DNA from: Melanocharis versteri
Taxonomy: Eukaryota; Chordata; Aves; Passeriformes; Melanocharitidae
Length of the DNA: 64,000 bases
Direction: 5' to 3'
Assembly: GCA_013397845.1 (NCBI GenBank)
Contig: VZTG01009275.1
Span: 1,287,256 to 1,351,255 of the forward strand
A program made the position numbers and the translations under genes. A model generated the notes under the pieces. That model was not told the DNA's origin. It did no database searches and saw only the letters and a program-made list of their open reading frames with translations. Below, piece by piece: positions 1-12,156 of this stretch (its first letter is position 1; the number at the start of each line of letters is the position of its first letter).

Positions 1-2404
1 AAGGGATGGAATTAGCTGATGAAATCAAGTGTCATTATATACTGGGAGAAGAAAAGGTGGAATTACAGGTAGCCATGAGAAGGTAAAATTTGTTGAAAGA
101 GCACCTTTAGAAGCTGGTTGAGTTTCTGAGAATATAGTGGTGTTGTTTGTTTTTTTTAAGTCTTTTTTTTTTTTTAACCAGCTTGCTGGTGGCATGACAT
201 TCTAAATAATACTAAGTTATTGATCAGTATTTTGTATGTGATAACCAGCAAATCCCAGCTGCACATGTTTGCTGTTAAAATTGGTATATCTGAAGTTGAA
301 ACAAGTTTTGAGGGGAAAAAAAAGGTGAAAAAGTATATATTGCTTTCTTTCATGCAGTTATAAAAGCATATCTTTTTATATATCTGCATAAGAATATCAG
401 TAAGATTTGTTCTCTGAAAAATATCTCAAGGTATAGAAAATAAGCTTTCAGAAATTCTTAAAGGTCAGATATACCATTGACTCAATTTATGCCTGATGTG
501 GAATAGCACATCTGTGCAGTCCTGTGAGCAAGGCTGATTCAGTGCTATTGCAATCTCAGGCAGCTGTGGTGATTGAAATCTTGTTCTTACTCAGTGGTTA
601 TGCTGGAGTTGGGGTCAGTCTGACACCTCCAAAAATTTTGTGGCATTTCAGAGGTATCTGTGACTCACTTGAAGGGTTACATCACTTAGACCTAACAGCA
701 GCATTTTCAACATGCTCTAAAACCTGCAAGTAGGAGCAGGGATTTGAAGCCTTCTGGGGTGGCCTGTCAGCTTGTCCCAAAGCTGCTGTTCTGGGAGTGT
801 ATCTGCAAGTTGGAATGCACAAACAAAAAAAGGGAAGAATGATGCAAGATTGGTATTAGTGACAGTCAGTTATTTAAGCATCGGAAAAGATGTAAAGGCT
901 GGTATGCACTTGTCTGGAGGAAGTATTGATCCTGTGCTGGGGAAAAGTGCTGAATAACTTCATGGCTGAAGATCTCATTCAAAGATGCAGAAATCTTTAG
1001 GGGAAGACTGTCAGCCAGTTGCTTCAAAACCAGGCTGAAGTAATCTGTTAGATGCAATCAGTGCGGCTTGTGGTATAAACACAGAGTACAGCATTCAAAC
1101 CATACAGACAGTGCCCTCTACCACTGCCCTAAATCCTGAGAGCAATTTCTGAGCTGCAGAGTCCAGTTACCATTTGCTTCTTGGACACCTATTTGAAACA
1201 GAGGAGAGTTGATGGGATGAACCAGCTTCTTGCTGGTATGACTTGAGTTACTCTCTTCACCTGCACACACAGTGGTACTGGTAGGAGCTAACCAAGAATT
1301 AAGCGTATTAACAAAATTTCTCTTCTGCCTCTGTAACTGTTTCTGTGCTGGTGGCCCTGGGATGGCAGATAAGTAGAAAACCAAAGGTGGAAAAGCTCAA
1401 CATGCCCATGTGCTTTCTTGGGTTACAAATACATTGAAATTTACAGTGAACCAGGAGGACTTTGGTCGAGTCAAGTGCAAAACAACATGCTTTATATAAG
1501 AGAGGCAGTAAACTTAGAACAGCAGTTAAAGGGGTTTTGTAGTGATTTGGCAGAAAACTTTACTTTGGTGTTCTCTGTGGCAAACCAGCTTGATCTAATT
1601 AACAAAGTGGAGCTATACAAGGGCAGGATTGACCAACAGGAAGTGCAGAACCTGGCTGGTTGGATACAAAGAGTTTGTATGGCAAACACAGGATGGGAAG
1701 AAATTGAAACACAGTGGAAGTAACATAATTTTGACTTGTACTTTCTTCTCTTCACAATGAAAGTTTTTATCTAAAATTCTTGTGAAGACAACTTTCCTAG
1801 CCCAACGGAACTGTGGAAAGGACATTTCAGAGACATGATAATTCACCAAAGATTTTCTCCAGTTTCTCAAGTCTTACCCAGAACATCGGCATCAATGAAG
1901 TGTGGGTTATTATATTTGAAGTTGTTGAATCCAGAATAAATAGTTTGTTAAAATGTATTGATCTTATGTGAATTGCTCTAGCTGTTTGTTGCTGATACAA
2001 CAACAACCAACCAAACCCCAAACCAAATCTGTGGACCTGTTAAAGCCTGGAAGTGGTTAGTGAGCGCAGACTGCCTGCTGAGTCAACATGGAAAATGGAA
2101 TGTTGGTCAAAAAGGAATTGATTGAGGAGGGCTGCTGGTGGGATTTACTCAATGTAGTGAGGCAAAAGAGACTCTGTTAACGTGGCTGGGGAGTAGCAGT
2201 GCTCTGGAAGATCAAAAAATTCTAATTAAATCTCTTGTATCAAACACATACTTACAAATGGGATTTGTGTGGTAATTGTATTCCCATGACTGCTTCAGTC
2301 AATGAGGGTGTTGTTGAGAAGTGAATCTTGTTCAACAGATACAGTTTCTTATATGATCTCTGAGTCAACACCTGGATTAAAAACAGTAGATGTGGAAAAT
2401 AGAA

Positions 2405-2760
2405 TATGAATGGAGGATTTTTTCAGGGATTTATAGTAGGTCCAGAGCTTTGTAGTATTTTTGTCAGTGGCCTGGAAGAAAACATGAAATTAGAGCTGTT
2501 CCGATTTGTGGATTATGTAAAGGTTGTGCCTGAGTGGTGAAGCATGAAGAAGGAACAGCAGCTGTACAGTGTCCTCTGAATTGTTTGGGTAACTGGGTTT
2601 AATATGGCCAAATGTTTTCATAGAGCTGGAGCACGTTGTGCGTGTTATGGGAAAGACTGGAGGCTGTAGGTTTAGAATACAGAATTGTGCTTCCAGAAAC
2701 CAGTGACCTTTGAAAGGATGGCAGGAGCAGAGCAGATATATGGCAGTATGTGAGTCTTCA
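2405..2760 (+). mobile_element. Ancient CR1-clade LINE fragment
   Basis: The text reads like a decayed CR1 reverse-transcriptase 3' region. It has cagggatttatagtaggtcc, then tgtagtatttttgtcagtgg cctggaag (the FISDLE-type segment), a decayed gtggattatgtaaagg, and gggtttaatatggccaaatg. Many stops and substitutions show age. The edges are approximate. Confidence 0.65.
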
Positions 2761-5700
2761 GAGCTTAAAATAAGCTAATTAATTTTTTTAATACTAATGT
2801 ACATTCATAATAACAGGACATACTGAATAAGGACAGAGAGGTGAAATCAGCTGTGGAGTATTTTGACAGGATTTAGCGTTGGTGTTTTTAAAGAGATGTT
2901 CAAAGGCAAGAAAGATGTGGTGTTCAATGTTATTTAAGTGATTAAACTGCTCATTATAAAACTTTTTCTTGAACTGCTCAATCGGTTTAGCTTATCACAA
3001 GGTATTTAAAAGTTTCTCAATTTTCTTTGGGCAGGATAGGCTGTGTACCAAAGGGCTCTTTAATTTAGTGGAAAAAGAGACAACAGCAGCCAGTGCCTGG
3101 AAGCTAAAAAGATTATTTCAAATTAGGAGAAAGGCACAGATTGTTAACAGTGAATGTGATCAACCACTGAAGACATTAGGAAGATGCTTGTAAGTATTAA
3201 GGAAAATTAGGATGTCTCTATCTCTCAAAGTCATCAAGTTAGGATGGAGTATAATTTGGTAGATATGGGTGAGGAAATGCACTGTAAAGGTAGGAGTGTA
3301 CCTGCCACCATGCAAGTGCAGGGGCATTGGCACTTGCCAAACAGATCTCACCCAGTCGAGTTCAGACTCTTCCTGCCCGTGCTGGAGTCAGTCAAAGGAT
3401 CTGGTGGTAGTAGTTGTTCTCTTATAGCACTCCTTTAAATCTATTAAGTGTACATTTTCTCTCGAGGGAGTAAATGTGCTCATATGCACCATGTACTTAA
3501 ATGAAATCAAATATTTGTGATCTCTTTTTTTGGGAAGCACTGTCATTTTTGATGATGGGGATAGGAAGGGGATGTATGGGGAAGGACAGGGATGGCTGTT
3601 TCATTTCCTGAACGGGTTGGAATATCTTCCCTGGTGTTTTTCCTCAAACAAATCTGATGATGTACTCTGAGGAAGTTTACTCTGGTAGTGAGTAGTCTTT
3701 ACATTCTGTAGAAATTGCTTTTTTATTGGGGGAAGAAATTGCCTGTGGTCTTGCTGGCAGAGGTAGCTCTGAGTGTGAATGCATAAGGATGTTGTGTCTT
3801 GTGTGTCTCTGCCAGTATGAAAGCAGTGTGTCCCATGTGCACCAGAGGAATGATTTCTGTTGTGTTCTGTTTGCCAGAGCAGTGAAGGATGTAGAGAGGA
3901 AAAAACTGTGGATCCTCTCCTGCCCTGGCCATTAGGGAGATTTGTGGCTGTCTGTGGGTTCTCAGTGGACAATTGGTTTGGGATGTTTTCCTAAGTCCTT
4001 CTGGAAGTACAATGGGAGCTAGTCTGGCTGTGACAGCAGCTTGTGCCTGCTAGGCACCTTTCCAGACATCCTGATCTTTTCCCCATCACAGGACGGGTGT
4101 GTGCCCAGTCGTGTGTTGGAGGAAGGGCTGTGGGAAATGCAGGAGCTGGATGCTCTGCTCCTGGCAGATTGTCCTGGATGGCCTTTCCCCAGGCACTCCC
4201 TCACCTTCGGCAGAGAATGAGCGCCTACAGTGACAGCCCTCCTGCAGAAAGGATGTTTCCAGCAAGCACCAGATGTAATCTGTCTGTTCAGGACCTCTGG
4301 TTTTGAGGAAGGGTCAGCACTTTTACAAGTGACTTCTTTGATCACTGAAAGAGACTGTCCTGCTGAAAGAAGTTACCTTCTTGGAGCATTTTCCAGCCAA
4401 GTGTTACCTTTTCCCCTCTAATACTTATTTTATTATTTTGGCAAGGTCTTGTATTTTTTTTTTTTCACGCTCCTGGGTTGGCCTGTGCAGGAAGACTTAG
4501 AGGTAAATCCTTCTGTTGAAGGAAGTTGTTTATCTTTCAATTTCCTTGCAGCTTGGGGGGGTGTGTCTCCTCTGCGTCTCTTGCTCTCCTTTCTGTTATC
4601 TTGTCTGACCCATTTTGCTGACAAAGAGAAGGCAGTGAAGAGAGACAGAAGTGGTTATAAGTGAACAGTTTATTTACCTTCCCCCCACTACCCCCCGGTG
4701 ATCTGCTGGCTTCTCTTTGCAGTTGTTTTATGGCAGGGAAGATTGAAGGTGAACGGAGTTAATTGTCTGGGAGTCTGTAAAAGATTTTGGGGATTGGAGG
4801 AGATTGTAGAATTCAGGAGATAAGGATTTCAGTTTTTTCTATTTCATTTGGTCCTAATGTGCTGGAACTCCTCCTATATCCTACACCAGACAGGTATCTT
4901 TCTCATGGTTGCTGAGGGGACCTGCCTCTTCTCTTCTCTTCTCACTTTTATCTCTGCTTGGCTGTGATGTTATTTAGTATAAGTTATAGAATGTGAAAAA
5001 GTTTACCTGTGGCCTGGGTCAGAAAATTGAGACCAAGAGCAGCGGTTTCTGGAGTGGCAATTTCATTCTTGTGAGAAGAAAGGATGAGAGAAGACTTTCA
5101 GGACCTCGTGCCAAGGGTGTTTATGCCTCCTTGAACAGTTTGGGTAAGTTTGGGTGTTGAATGAAGCAAACACAAAGCAGACACAGGGGATGTGCATGAG
5201 AGGCTACATACACCAGTATGAATTTATGGCCTGAACCCCACAGTGTCTCCTGGTTGCATCTTGGGGAAAGATCTATGTTCTAGGACAGCCCAGGAATATC
5301 TACTTATCCCAGACATAATAAGATACAACAAAAAAACAGAGAAAGGCAGAGGGCTAAAGAAAGTGATTCTCTTATTTAAGTACTAAAAATCAGCCCTTGA
5401 TCTCAGGCGGGGTCATCATGGCCAAAGTAAATTCCTCTTCATGAGGTTAAAGAAATTACCCATTTGTTCTCCACAGATTGCATCACTTTCCTTTGTCACC
5501 CCATTGAGGTGTTCCTTTAACAAGTCCCCCTAAGTTCATTTAGGAGAGGACATGCCCTGACCCAGAGAAATTTCTGTCAATGTGGGTTACCAGTGGCTCA
5601 AGGTTGGGACAGCTTATCTTCCTGTTCCCTAAAACAGAGCCTTGTCCTGCCTTTTCTAGTGCCCATGTGTAGTTGCAAGGGTCTGTTCACAGAGGCTCTC

Positions 5701-7257
5701 ACTAAGGATGCTACATGCTAAGGACTTACATGAAGAGTTGTATTGGTATTTTGCTTTGAGCTTTGGGCAGTTTCAGAGTGCTTGCAGTGGGGAGGGAGAT
5801 GTGCACAGCAAGGGTGTCTGACTCCATGATATAAATTATGATACTTCTGCCCTTTGAGTGGCAATTACATTGGTTTTTTCAATTGAAAGAGTCCAGCATA
5901 ATGAAGTTCAGAAACAGATAGCTCCACACAATCCACATAGTGATGCCATGACTATTCAAAGAAAGAAACAATTGAGAAGATGATCTCACCTCAGCTACAT
6001 GCACTGCCCTTTTGGCTGGAGTTTTGACAGCAAAGAAGCTTTGTCACAAGGACCATCTCACTTTCTCAAATAGAAATGCTGTCTGTCCCCTGCACTGGAG
6101 CAGTGTCTGGCTGCTTAGAGGATTGCCCTGGTGACAGTGACTCCAGCTTGATCAGCCCATACCCAGGGCTGCATGTTCTCACCCTCTCACTGGTTTTTCC
6201 CTTTGTGCCTGCACAGCTGCTTGTGCAACTTTGTGGTAAATCACATTTGGGAACTGAATTTTGCTTCCAGGTAGGTTTTCAGCTGAATCAGTTTGTGTCC
6301 AGCCACGCAGAGGGTTGTGCTGGCATGGTGTGGGAGCAGTGTGTGAGTTGGAAAAAGAGCAGCTGCTGCAGAAAATGTGTCCGAGGCCTGGGAGGCTGCA
6401 ATCAGCAAGAGGGAAAATGGGTAATTTAATCAAGGCCAAATGTTTTTTACCCTTCTGGTGCCTGTGAAATCTAAAAACTGTCTGTCAGTTTCTAGGCACG
6501 TCTCTGTCTCTCTAATTGGTGGGTTTAGCATCAGGGTTCGGTTGCCATCTTCTGTTTAGTGCGCTCTTTTATTCAGTCTTTGCATTTATTATTTGCATCA
6601 CTCACCGATAGAAGTGAAAGGAACAGCATTCCCAATGTAATGTAACTGTCCAGAGGTTTGATTACTCTTGCAGCATTGCTACTTAACACTTGTGTGAAAA
6701 GGCAGCTGGCTGTGGCTTCTTCTTTCCCGAAGTAGTGCAAGGGCTGTATATTCCTTCCTTAAAAAAGTGCCAGGGTTATGGAATGCACCTTAACCACCAA
6801 ACACAAGCTTCCGGGCAAAGGAAGTAAGAAAAATCAGCTTGTTTTTGTAGGGGATGTTGGGGTGGAGGACATAGCAGGAACAAGGAATATTTTCTTAGAT
6901 CAAGAAGTTGTAGGAGTGGTGACATCAGTTGGATTTTAAGTTCCTTGTCCATAGGTGTCAAGGAGTTGAGGGAACAGGACCAAGAAATAAACATTAGGAG
7001 ACCAGTGCCTTTTTGTGCTTAGCGTATGAAGTGTAACACAGGCTCTAAATATGGAGCAACAGTTGCCTTGAAAACTGGGTGTCAGGGTGACTGTTGCGTG
7101 GAATAGAGAAGATTTGGAGTTGAAGAAGTGCTTTTGAGATCAGATATTTGGGGAAAAGCTGTTATCCCAGAAGAGAATTTTTTTTTCTGATTTTTCCCTC
7201 AATTTTCAGATGTGATCTTGTTATCTCTGGAGAAGAATTTCCTGCGGAAGCTGGTTC

Positions 7258-7314
7258 TTTTTTTTTTTTTTTTGTGGNTTTTTTTTTTTTTTGTTTTTTT
7301 TTTTTTTTTTTTTT
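7258..7314. repeat. Long T homopolymer-like tract with an N
   Basis: About 57 bases, nearly all T, interrupted by gtgg and one G, with an undetermined base at 7278. It may be a sequencing collapse or a poly(A) tail of a minus-strand insertion, but no retrocopy is visible beside it. Confidence 0.9.
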
Positions 7315-8059
7315 GTGGGAGGAGCTCTTCATTCTGGACAATGCATAGTAAGATTCACCCTAGCCAGCATTTTTAAGTTTCTGTCAACTGTAACTTCACA
7401 TCCTGTTCTCCAATGAATGGGAGTAGTTCAGGTCTGTGATCTGAATTTGTTTGTTTTATTACGACAATAGTTAACTGCTTGAGGGAAGTAAGACCCAGAT
7501 AATGAGAACACTGGAGAAGTGGGTGATCTGCTTAGTCATGCAGACTCTGTAGGAAAATGTGGGGTTTTTTTCTCCCTTACAAAAAATTGTTTAGAGGTGC
7601 CTTTTCCTTCCTCCTGTACTTACCATAGCACTCACTAAAAGGAAGAGAGGAGATCTTATATTTCAATTAAATCAACACTTCTGGTCAGTGAAATGCTTAT
7701 TTTAACAGAATGAGATACTCGGCCTCTGTGCTAGTGTGGAACCTCTTTGTGAATATCTATCCTTTTATTGTGATGAGAAGGTCTTTAACTTTTATCATTT
7801 GCCTCCTTCATTCTTAACAAGGGGACAACTATGAATGAAGTTGATTGAGATTTTACAGCACTGCCAGTAAATCTCCCTTGGAAGTGTGATGTAATTAGTT
7901 TTCTCTGTTAAAGAATGCTGTTAACTGTACCCAAAATCTCCCATCAAAATAAGAGTTGTATCACTACGCAAATTTCTTACTTCAGCCCAAATCAATAATA
8001 ATCAAGAATTCCTACAATTAGATAAAGGAGCAAGTTCAGTTAAATGATTGGGCAAAAAA

Positions 8060-8983
8060 ACTGGCCAAGCCCAGAGTGGTGGAGAATGGTGCCACGTCCA
8101 GCTGGGCACCAGTGGGGTTTCCCAGAGTTTGGAATTGGGGCTGCTCCTATTTAGTATCTTTATCAATGACCTGGATGAGGGGATCGAGGACACTCAGTAA
8201 GTTTGCAGGTGACAGCAGTTTGGGCAGGAGGGTTGATCTCCTGGGGGGCAGGAAAGCCACAACAACCCCTGCAGCAGTACAGGCTGTGGCAGAGAGTCTG
8301 GAAAGCTGCCTGGCAGGAAAGGACCTGGGGCACTGGTCAGCAGTGGCTGAACGTGAGCCCAGGTGTGCCCAGGTGGCCAGGGAGGTCAATGGCACCTGGC
8401 TTGTACCAGCACTGGTGTGACCAGCAGCACCAGGGCAGTGACTGTCCCCTGTGCTGGGCACTGGTGAGGCACCTCAAATCCTGGGTTGAGTTTTGGGCTC
8501 CTCACGACGAGAAAAACATTGAGATGCTGGAGCTTGTCCAGAGAAGGGAACGGAGCTGGGGAAGGGTCTGGAGCACAGGTCAGATGGGGAGCAGCTCAGG
8601 GAGCAGGGGGGGCTCAGCCTGGAGAAAAGGAAGCTCAGGAGGGACCTTATTGCCCTGTGCAGCTCCCTGAAAGGAGGTTGTAGCCAGGTGGGGGTTGGTC
8701 TGTTCTCTCAAGGAACAAGCAACAGGACAAGAGAAAATGGTCTCAGGTTGTGCCGGGGAGGTTTAGATTGGATATTAGGCAAGATTTCTTCATTGAAAGG
8801 GCTGTCAAGCATCGGAACGGGCTGTTCAGGGAAGTGGTGAGGTCACCAGCCCTGGAGGGATTTAAAAGATGCGTCAATGTGGCACCTGGAGACGTGGGTT
8901 AGTGGTGAACTTGGCAGTGCTGGGTTAGTGGTTGGACTCTGTGATCTTAGAGCTCTTTTCCAACTCAAACAGTTCTATGATTC
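8060..8983 (+). mobile_element. CR1 LINE, 5'-truncated, about 924 bp
   Basis: Begins at ctggccaagcccagagtggt. It contains tctttatcaatgacctggat gaggggatcgagg (the FINDLDEGIE segment of CR1 reverse transcriptase), then the 3' UTR with gaccttattgccctgtgcag, ggaggtttagattggatatt and gtgatcttagagctcttttc, and ends at the typical 3' repeat ttctatgattc. Frame disruptions indicate a dead copy. The sense orientation matches RAD54L2. Confidence 0.92.
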
Positions 8984-11293
8984 AAGACTAATAATTCAAC
9001 TATCTAACTAATAATTGAAAAGGAGGGGAGAAAAATGAAGGTAAGGCAAGAAATTCCCTTCCTGTTGTATTTGGGGAGATAACAGCATCTGAGTGTAGGG
9101 ATGTTGACTTCTTATGACATATGGTTGCCTTCACTTGGGATGATAACAAGTCAAGAGGACACAAGAAGACCTGGCTTTCCTGCTGTTCCCTCTGTTCTTG
9201 CTCACTGGGCACGGCTGCCAGTCAGGCAGTATTTGCAAGTGCTAAATGAGCTTTGATAGAAAAAGTGGTCATTTGGGGAAAGCACTTGACTGAGACTTGC
9301 TGTTAACTTCGAGAGAAAGAATACCCAGAAGGTTGTGGGTTTTTTGAAGATCACAGCCGAATGCTCTTTGTCATTCTGCTTCTGAATTTTGGAAATGTAA
9401 CATTTGGATTCTGTGTGGGATGAATATACAGTATTGTGTGTTTGGTAAGAACAAGTACTGCAAAAGACGTTGCTAGCATTAACAAACGTTAAGTGAATTT
9501 GTACACTTGGGAGGTAGTGACATTTTTACTCTAAAAGAGCTGTGTTTGGTAGCCAGCAGCTACTTCTCTAGATGACTGTTGTTGTGCGTATTTGTCATAT
9601 GGTATTTTACAGTAGTTTGTAAATATGTCCCTTTTCAATTGCTCCTTCCTGGCTTAACACTGGATATGCTTGTGCTGGTTGGTAGTTAATATCCTGTTTA
9701 GCATAGATTGGGACAGGACAGTTGGATATGTTTACTGAAAGGGTATGGTGTCCCTCAGGATATATTATCTTCCTGCTAATATTTGTGTATCTCCTTAGCA
9801 CAACTTGCATTGTGCTGCTTTTAAAGCTCTTTTGGAAGTAAACTCCAGTATGTAGAGTTGTATACTCACAATTTTACAAGCAAAACATGTAATATCATGA
9901 GACTCGTAGCTTTATTTCTTTTGTGAAATAATATTTATTATCTCCATTGGGGTGATTTTTGTGTATATCCAAACAATCTCCTCTGCAGTGTGTTGGGTTA
10001 TTTGTGCTCTGTGGGGAGAGGCAGTAAGCTGCATTCTTTTCCCTTTCAGGCCTGTCCAAACCATTGGGAAGTTTTCAGCCAGCAAAACACAACCAAAGTG
10101 GTGCTTCCATTACTAAGAACAGAACCACAGGAGGCTCTTTCATCCAGTTGCTATCCATGTCCAGAGCTACCTATAGTGTCAGTGTTAGGTGTTATCAAAA
10201 CAGATGTATTTGTGCAGCATCGATAAGGATCAGTGTGAGTGTTTAATTTTGACCTGTTTGGTGGGAAAGGCAAAGATCAACAGGTTTTGGTGACTTTGTT
10301 CTCAAAGCTAGCAGGAAAGTGGCACTTAATGTTTAAGTTTTTCCATCACCGTGTAATGTTGCAGGGAGGGAATGACTCTGAGAGAAGTTTATGACCATTT
10401 TTAATCTACGCTGGAATCCAATAAAAATTAGCTTAATGTCTGATTGCTTGGCAGCAAATTGGGTCTAACATATGCTAATTGTCATCGTCATATCACATGA
10501 GTTCAAAACTGTTTATTTCCATTTCCTCCTGCTTCAGGATTTTTTGGTTTTCCTCTTTCTTTTTTTTGCTCATGTTCAAGTTTCTTTGGTAAACTGTAGG
10601 TGGCATAAGTAATACTTCCTTGTCCCTGGTGTAATTATCATTGCTGGAGGTGGGGTAGAGAATAAAGAGGAACAAACCCTTGTGGAATTCTTCCTTTTTT
10701 GACAAACTACATAAACCAGAACCTCAGGTGTTAAGTCTAATTTTGAAGAGGGAGAAGGATGAGGCATCAAAACAAAGCTCCCAGACCTCTGTGATTCTTT
10801 GTACTGAAATGCAGACCTATGACCCAAGGCAGAGTTGAGTTGTATTTACTTTGTGGTCTGGTGATGCCAGTGTGTGATGTGACTGGCGTCTGTCTCGCTG
10901 GGGCTGGTGGGCTGCTCTGGACTGCTGCTGATTGGAAAGCTCATTTCCTGAGCAGGGACACAGCTGAAGGCATTGAATCATTAGGAAATATGCTTCTCTG
11001 GGAGGCAAAGAGAGAAGAGCGTGTGGATGGGGCAATACTGAGAAAACAGGATAGAATTAGGACTTTTAACATTTGGAAAACTTGGAATTTTCCTCATCCT
11101 GAAAGATGAAAACATAGTTTGAGCTATCCCAGTCTGTTTCTGAGGGATACCCTTCAAGGAGGTAAGCCATAATGTTAACATATCTCAATGACCAAAGCCA
11201 CAGCTTGTCTTCAAAGAGTGTCAGTGACTGATCTTCCCTTGAGAGGAGAATAGCTCCCTGCCTTTTCACTCCTCTCTGTTCCACTGCTTCTGT

Positions 11294-11324
11294 TTATGTA
11301 ATTTAGTCTTGATTTATTACGTAA
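11294..11324. promoter_or_regulatory. Pair of D-box-like PAR-bZIP/NFIL3 sites
   Basis: TTATGTAA at 11294-11301 and the palindrome TTACGTAA at 11317-11324, start to start 23 bp, roughly two helical turns. Both fit the TTAYGTAA site of DBP/TEF/HLF and NFIL3. Occupancy is not shown by sequence. Confidence 0.35.
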
Positions 11325-12126
11325 CTTCTTCTCTGGCACCTAATGTGTGACAAGAGCTTAAATTCCAGAGGGATCTTCCAGTTATCTGTATCTTTCCTGC
11401 TTGAGAATTGGCTCACATCTTGACATAGTTTGGGTGTTCATGAAGAGAAGGCTTGGCACACCTCTCCCATGAGCTGACTTTTCAAACCTATCTTTTGGAA
11501 TTTGAAAATAGTTATCATTAATGCAAGGCAGACAAGTCTTTCCCAAATTAATTTGCTATATAAAATGTATTGAATATAATATGGAATCCTGACACACTAT
11601 GCCCTACCGTTGAGTTTTCCCCACCATTTGAAATATTTTCTCAGGGTTTTATTCCTCACACAGGTCTTGGTTGTTTTTTCTATACCTGTAGCAGCATGGG
11701 CAAAACATGCAAAAACACACTCAAAAGTGGCTTTTTTATTGAAATGCTGTTTGCTTTGAAAGAAACAGTGATCAGAGAAGGAGGGTTTCCTTTAGCAGGT
11801 AATGCAAGTGCCGTTTGTATAGAAGTTGACAAAGCTAAAACAGATGGAGATTGTGTGAAGTAAGAGAGAATTTTTGTTATTTTGTGATGGTGTAAATCCA
11901 GATATCAGTAATTACTGGAAGCAAAACTGGTCACGTGCTTCTTATCTCAGGTAGCCTGAACTTTTATGCAGTACAAAACAAACTGCTCTTCTGTGGTGGG
12001 TCACTGGTGAGGACATTTTGAGTATTTGGAAGGAAATAGTTGACTTATAGGAAGTCAGTCTCTGCTTTAATATGATTAAACAAAATTGCTTTTAGAAGCA
12101 ATGCATCAGTGATTAGGCAAATAATG

Positions 12127-12156
12127 ATATATATATCTATATATATACATATAAAT
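12127..12156. repeat. AT-rich microsatellite
   Basis: Imperfect (AT)n with C interruptions (atatatatctatatatatac). Confidence 0.85.

Noticed and set aside
1418..1723. 101-codon plus-strand frame with an ordinary amino-acid mix
   Set aside because: I recognise no family, there are no convincing splice or promoter signals, and one frame of this length is not remarkable in AT-rich DNA. It could be a repeat fragment.
4970..5770. Possible LTR/ERV-like stretch
   Set aside because: The texture suggests an old LTR, but I could not define TG...CA ends, a target duplication or a known family, so it is not called.
8076..8670. Frames of 104-155 codons within the CR1 copy
   Set aside because: Overlapping frames on both strands of a decayed CR1 3' end, not a gene. 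The original reverse-transcriptase frame is broken.
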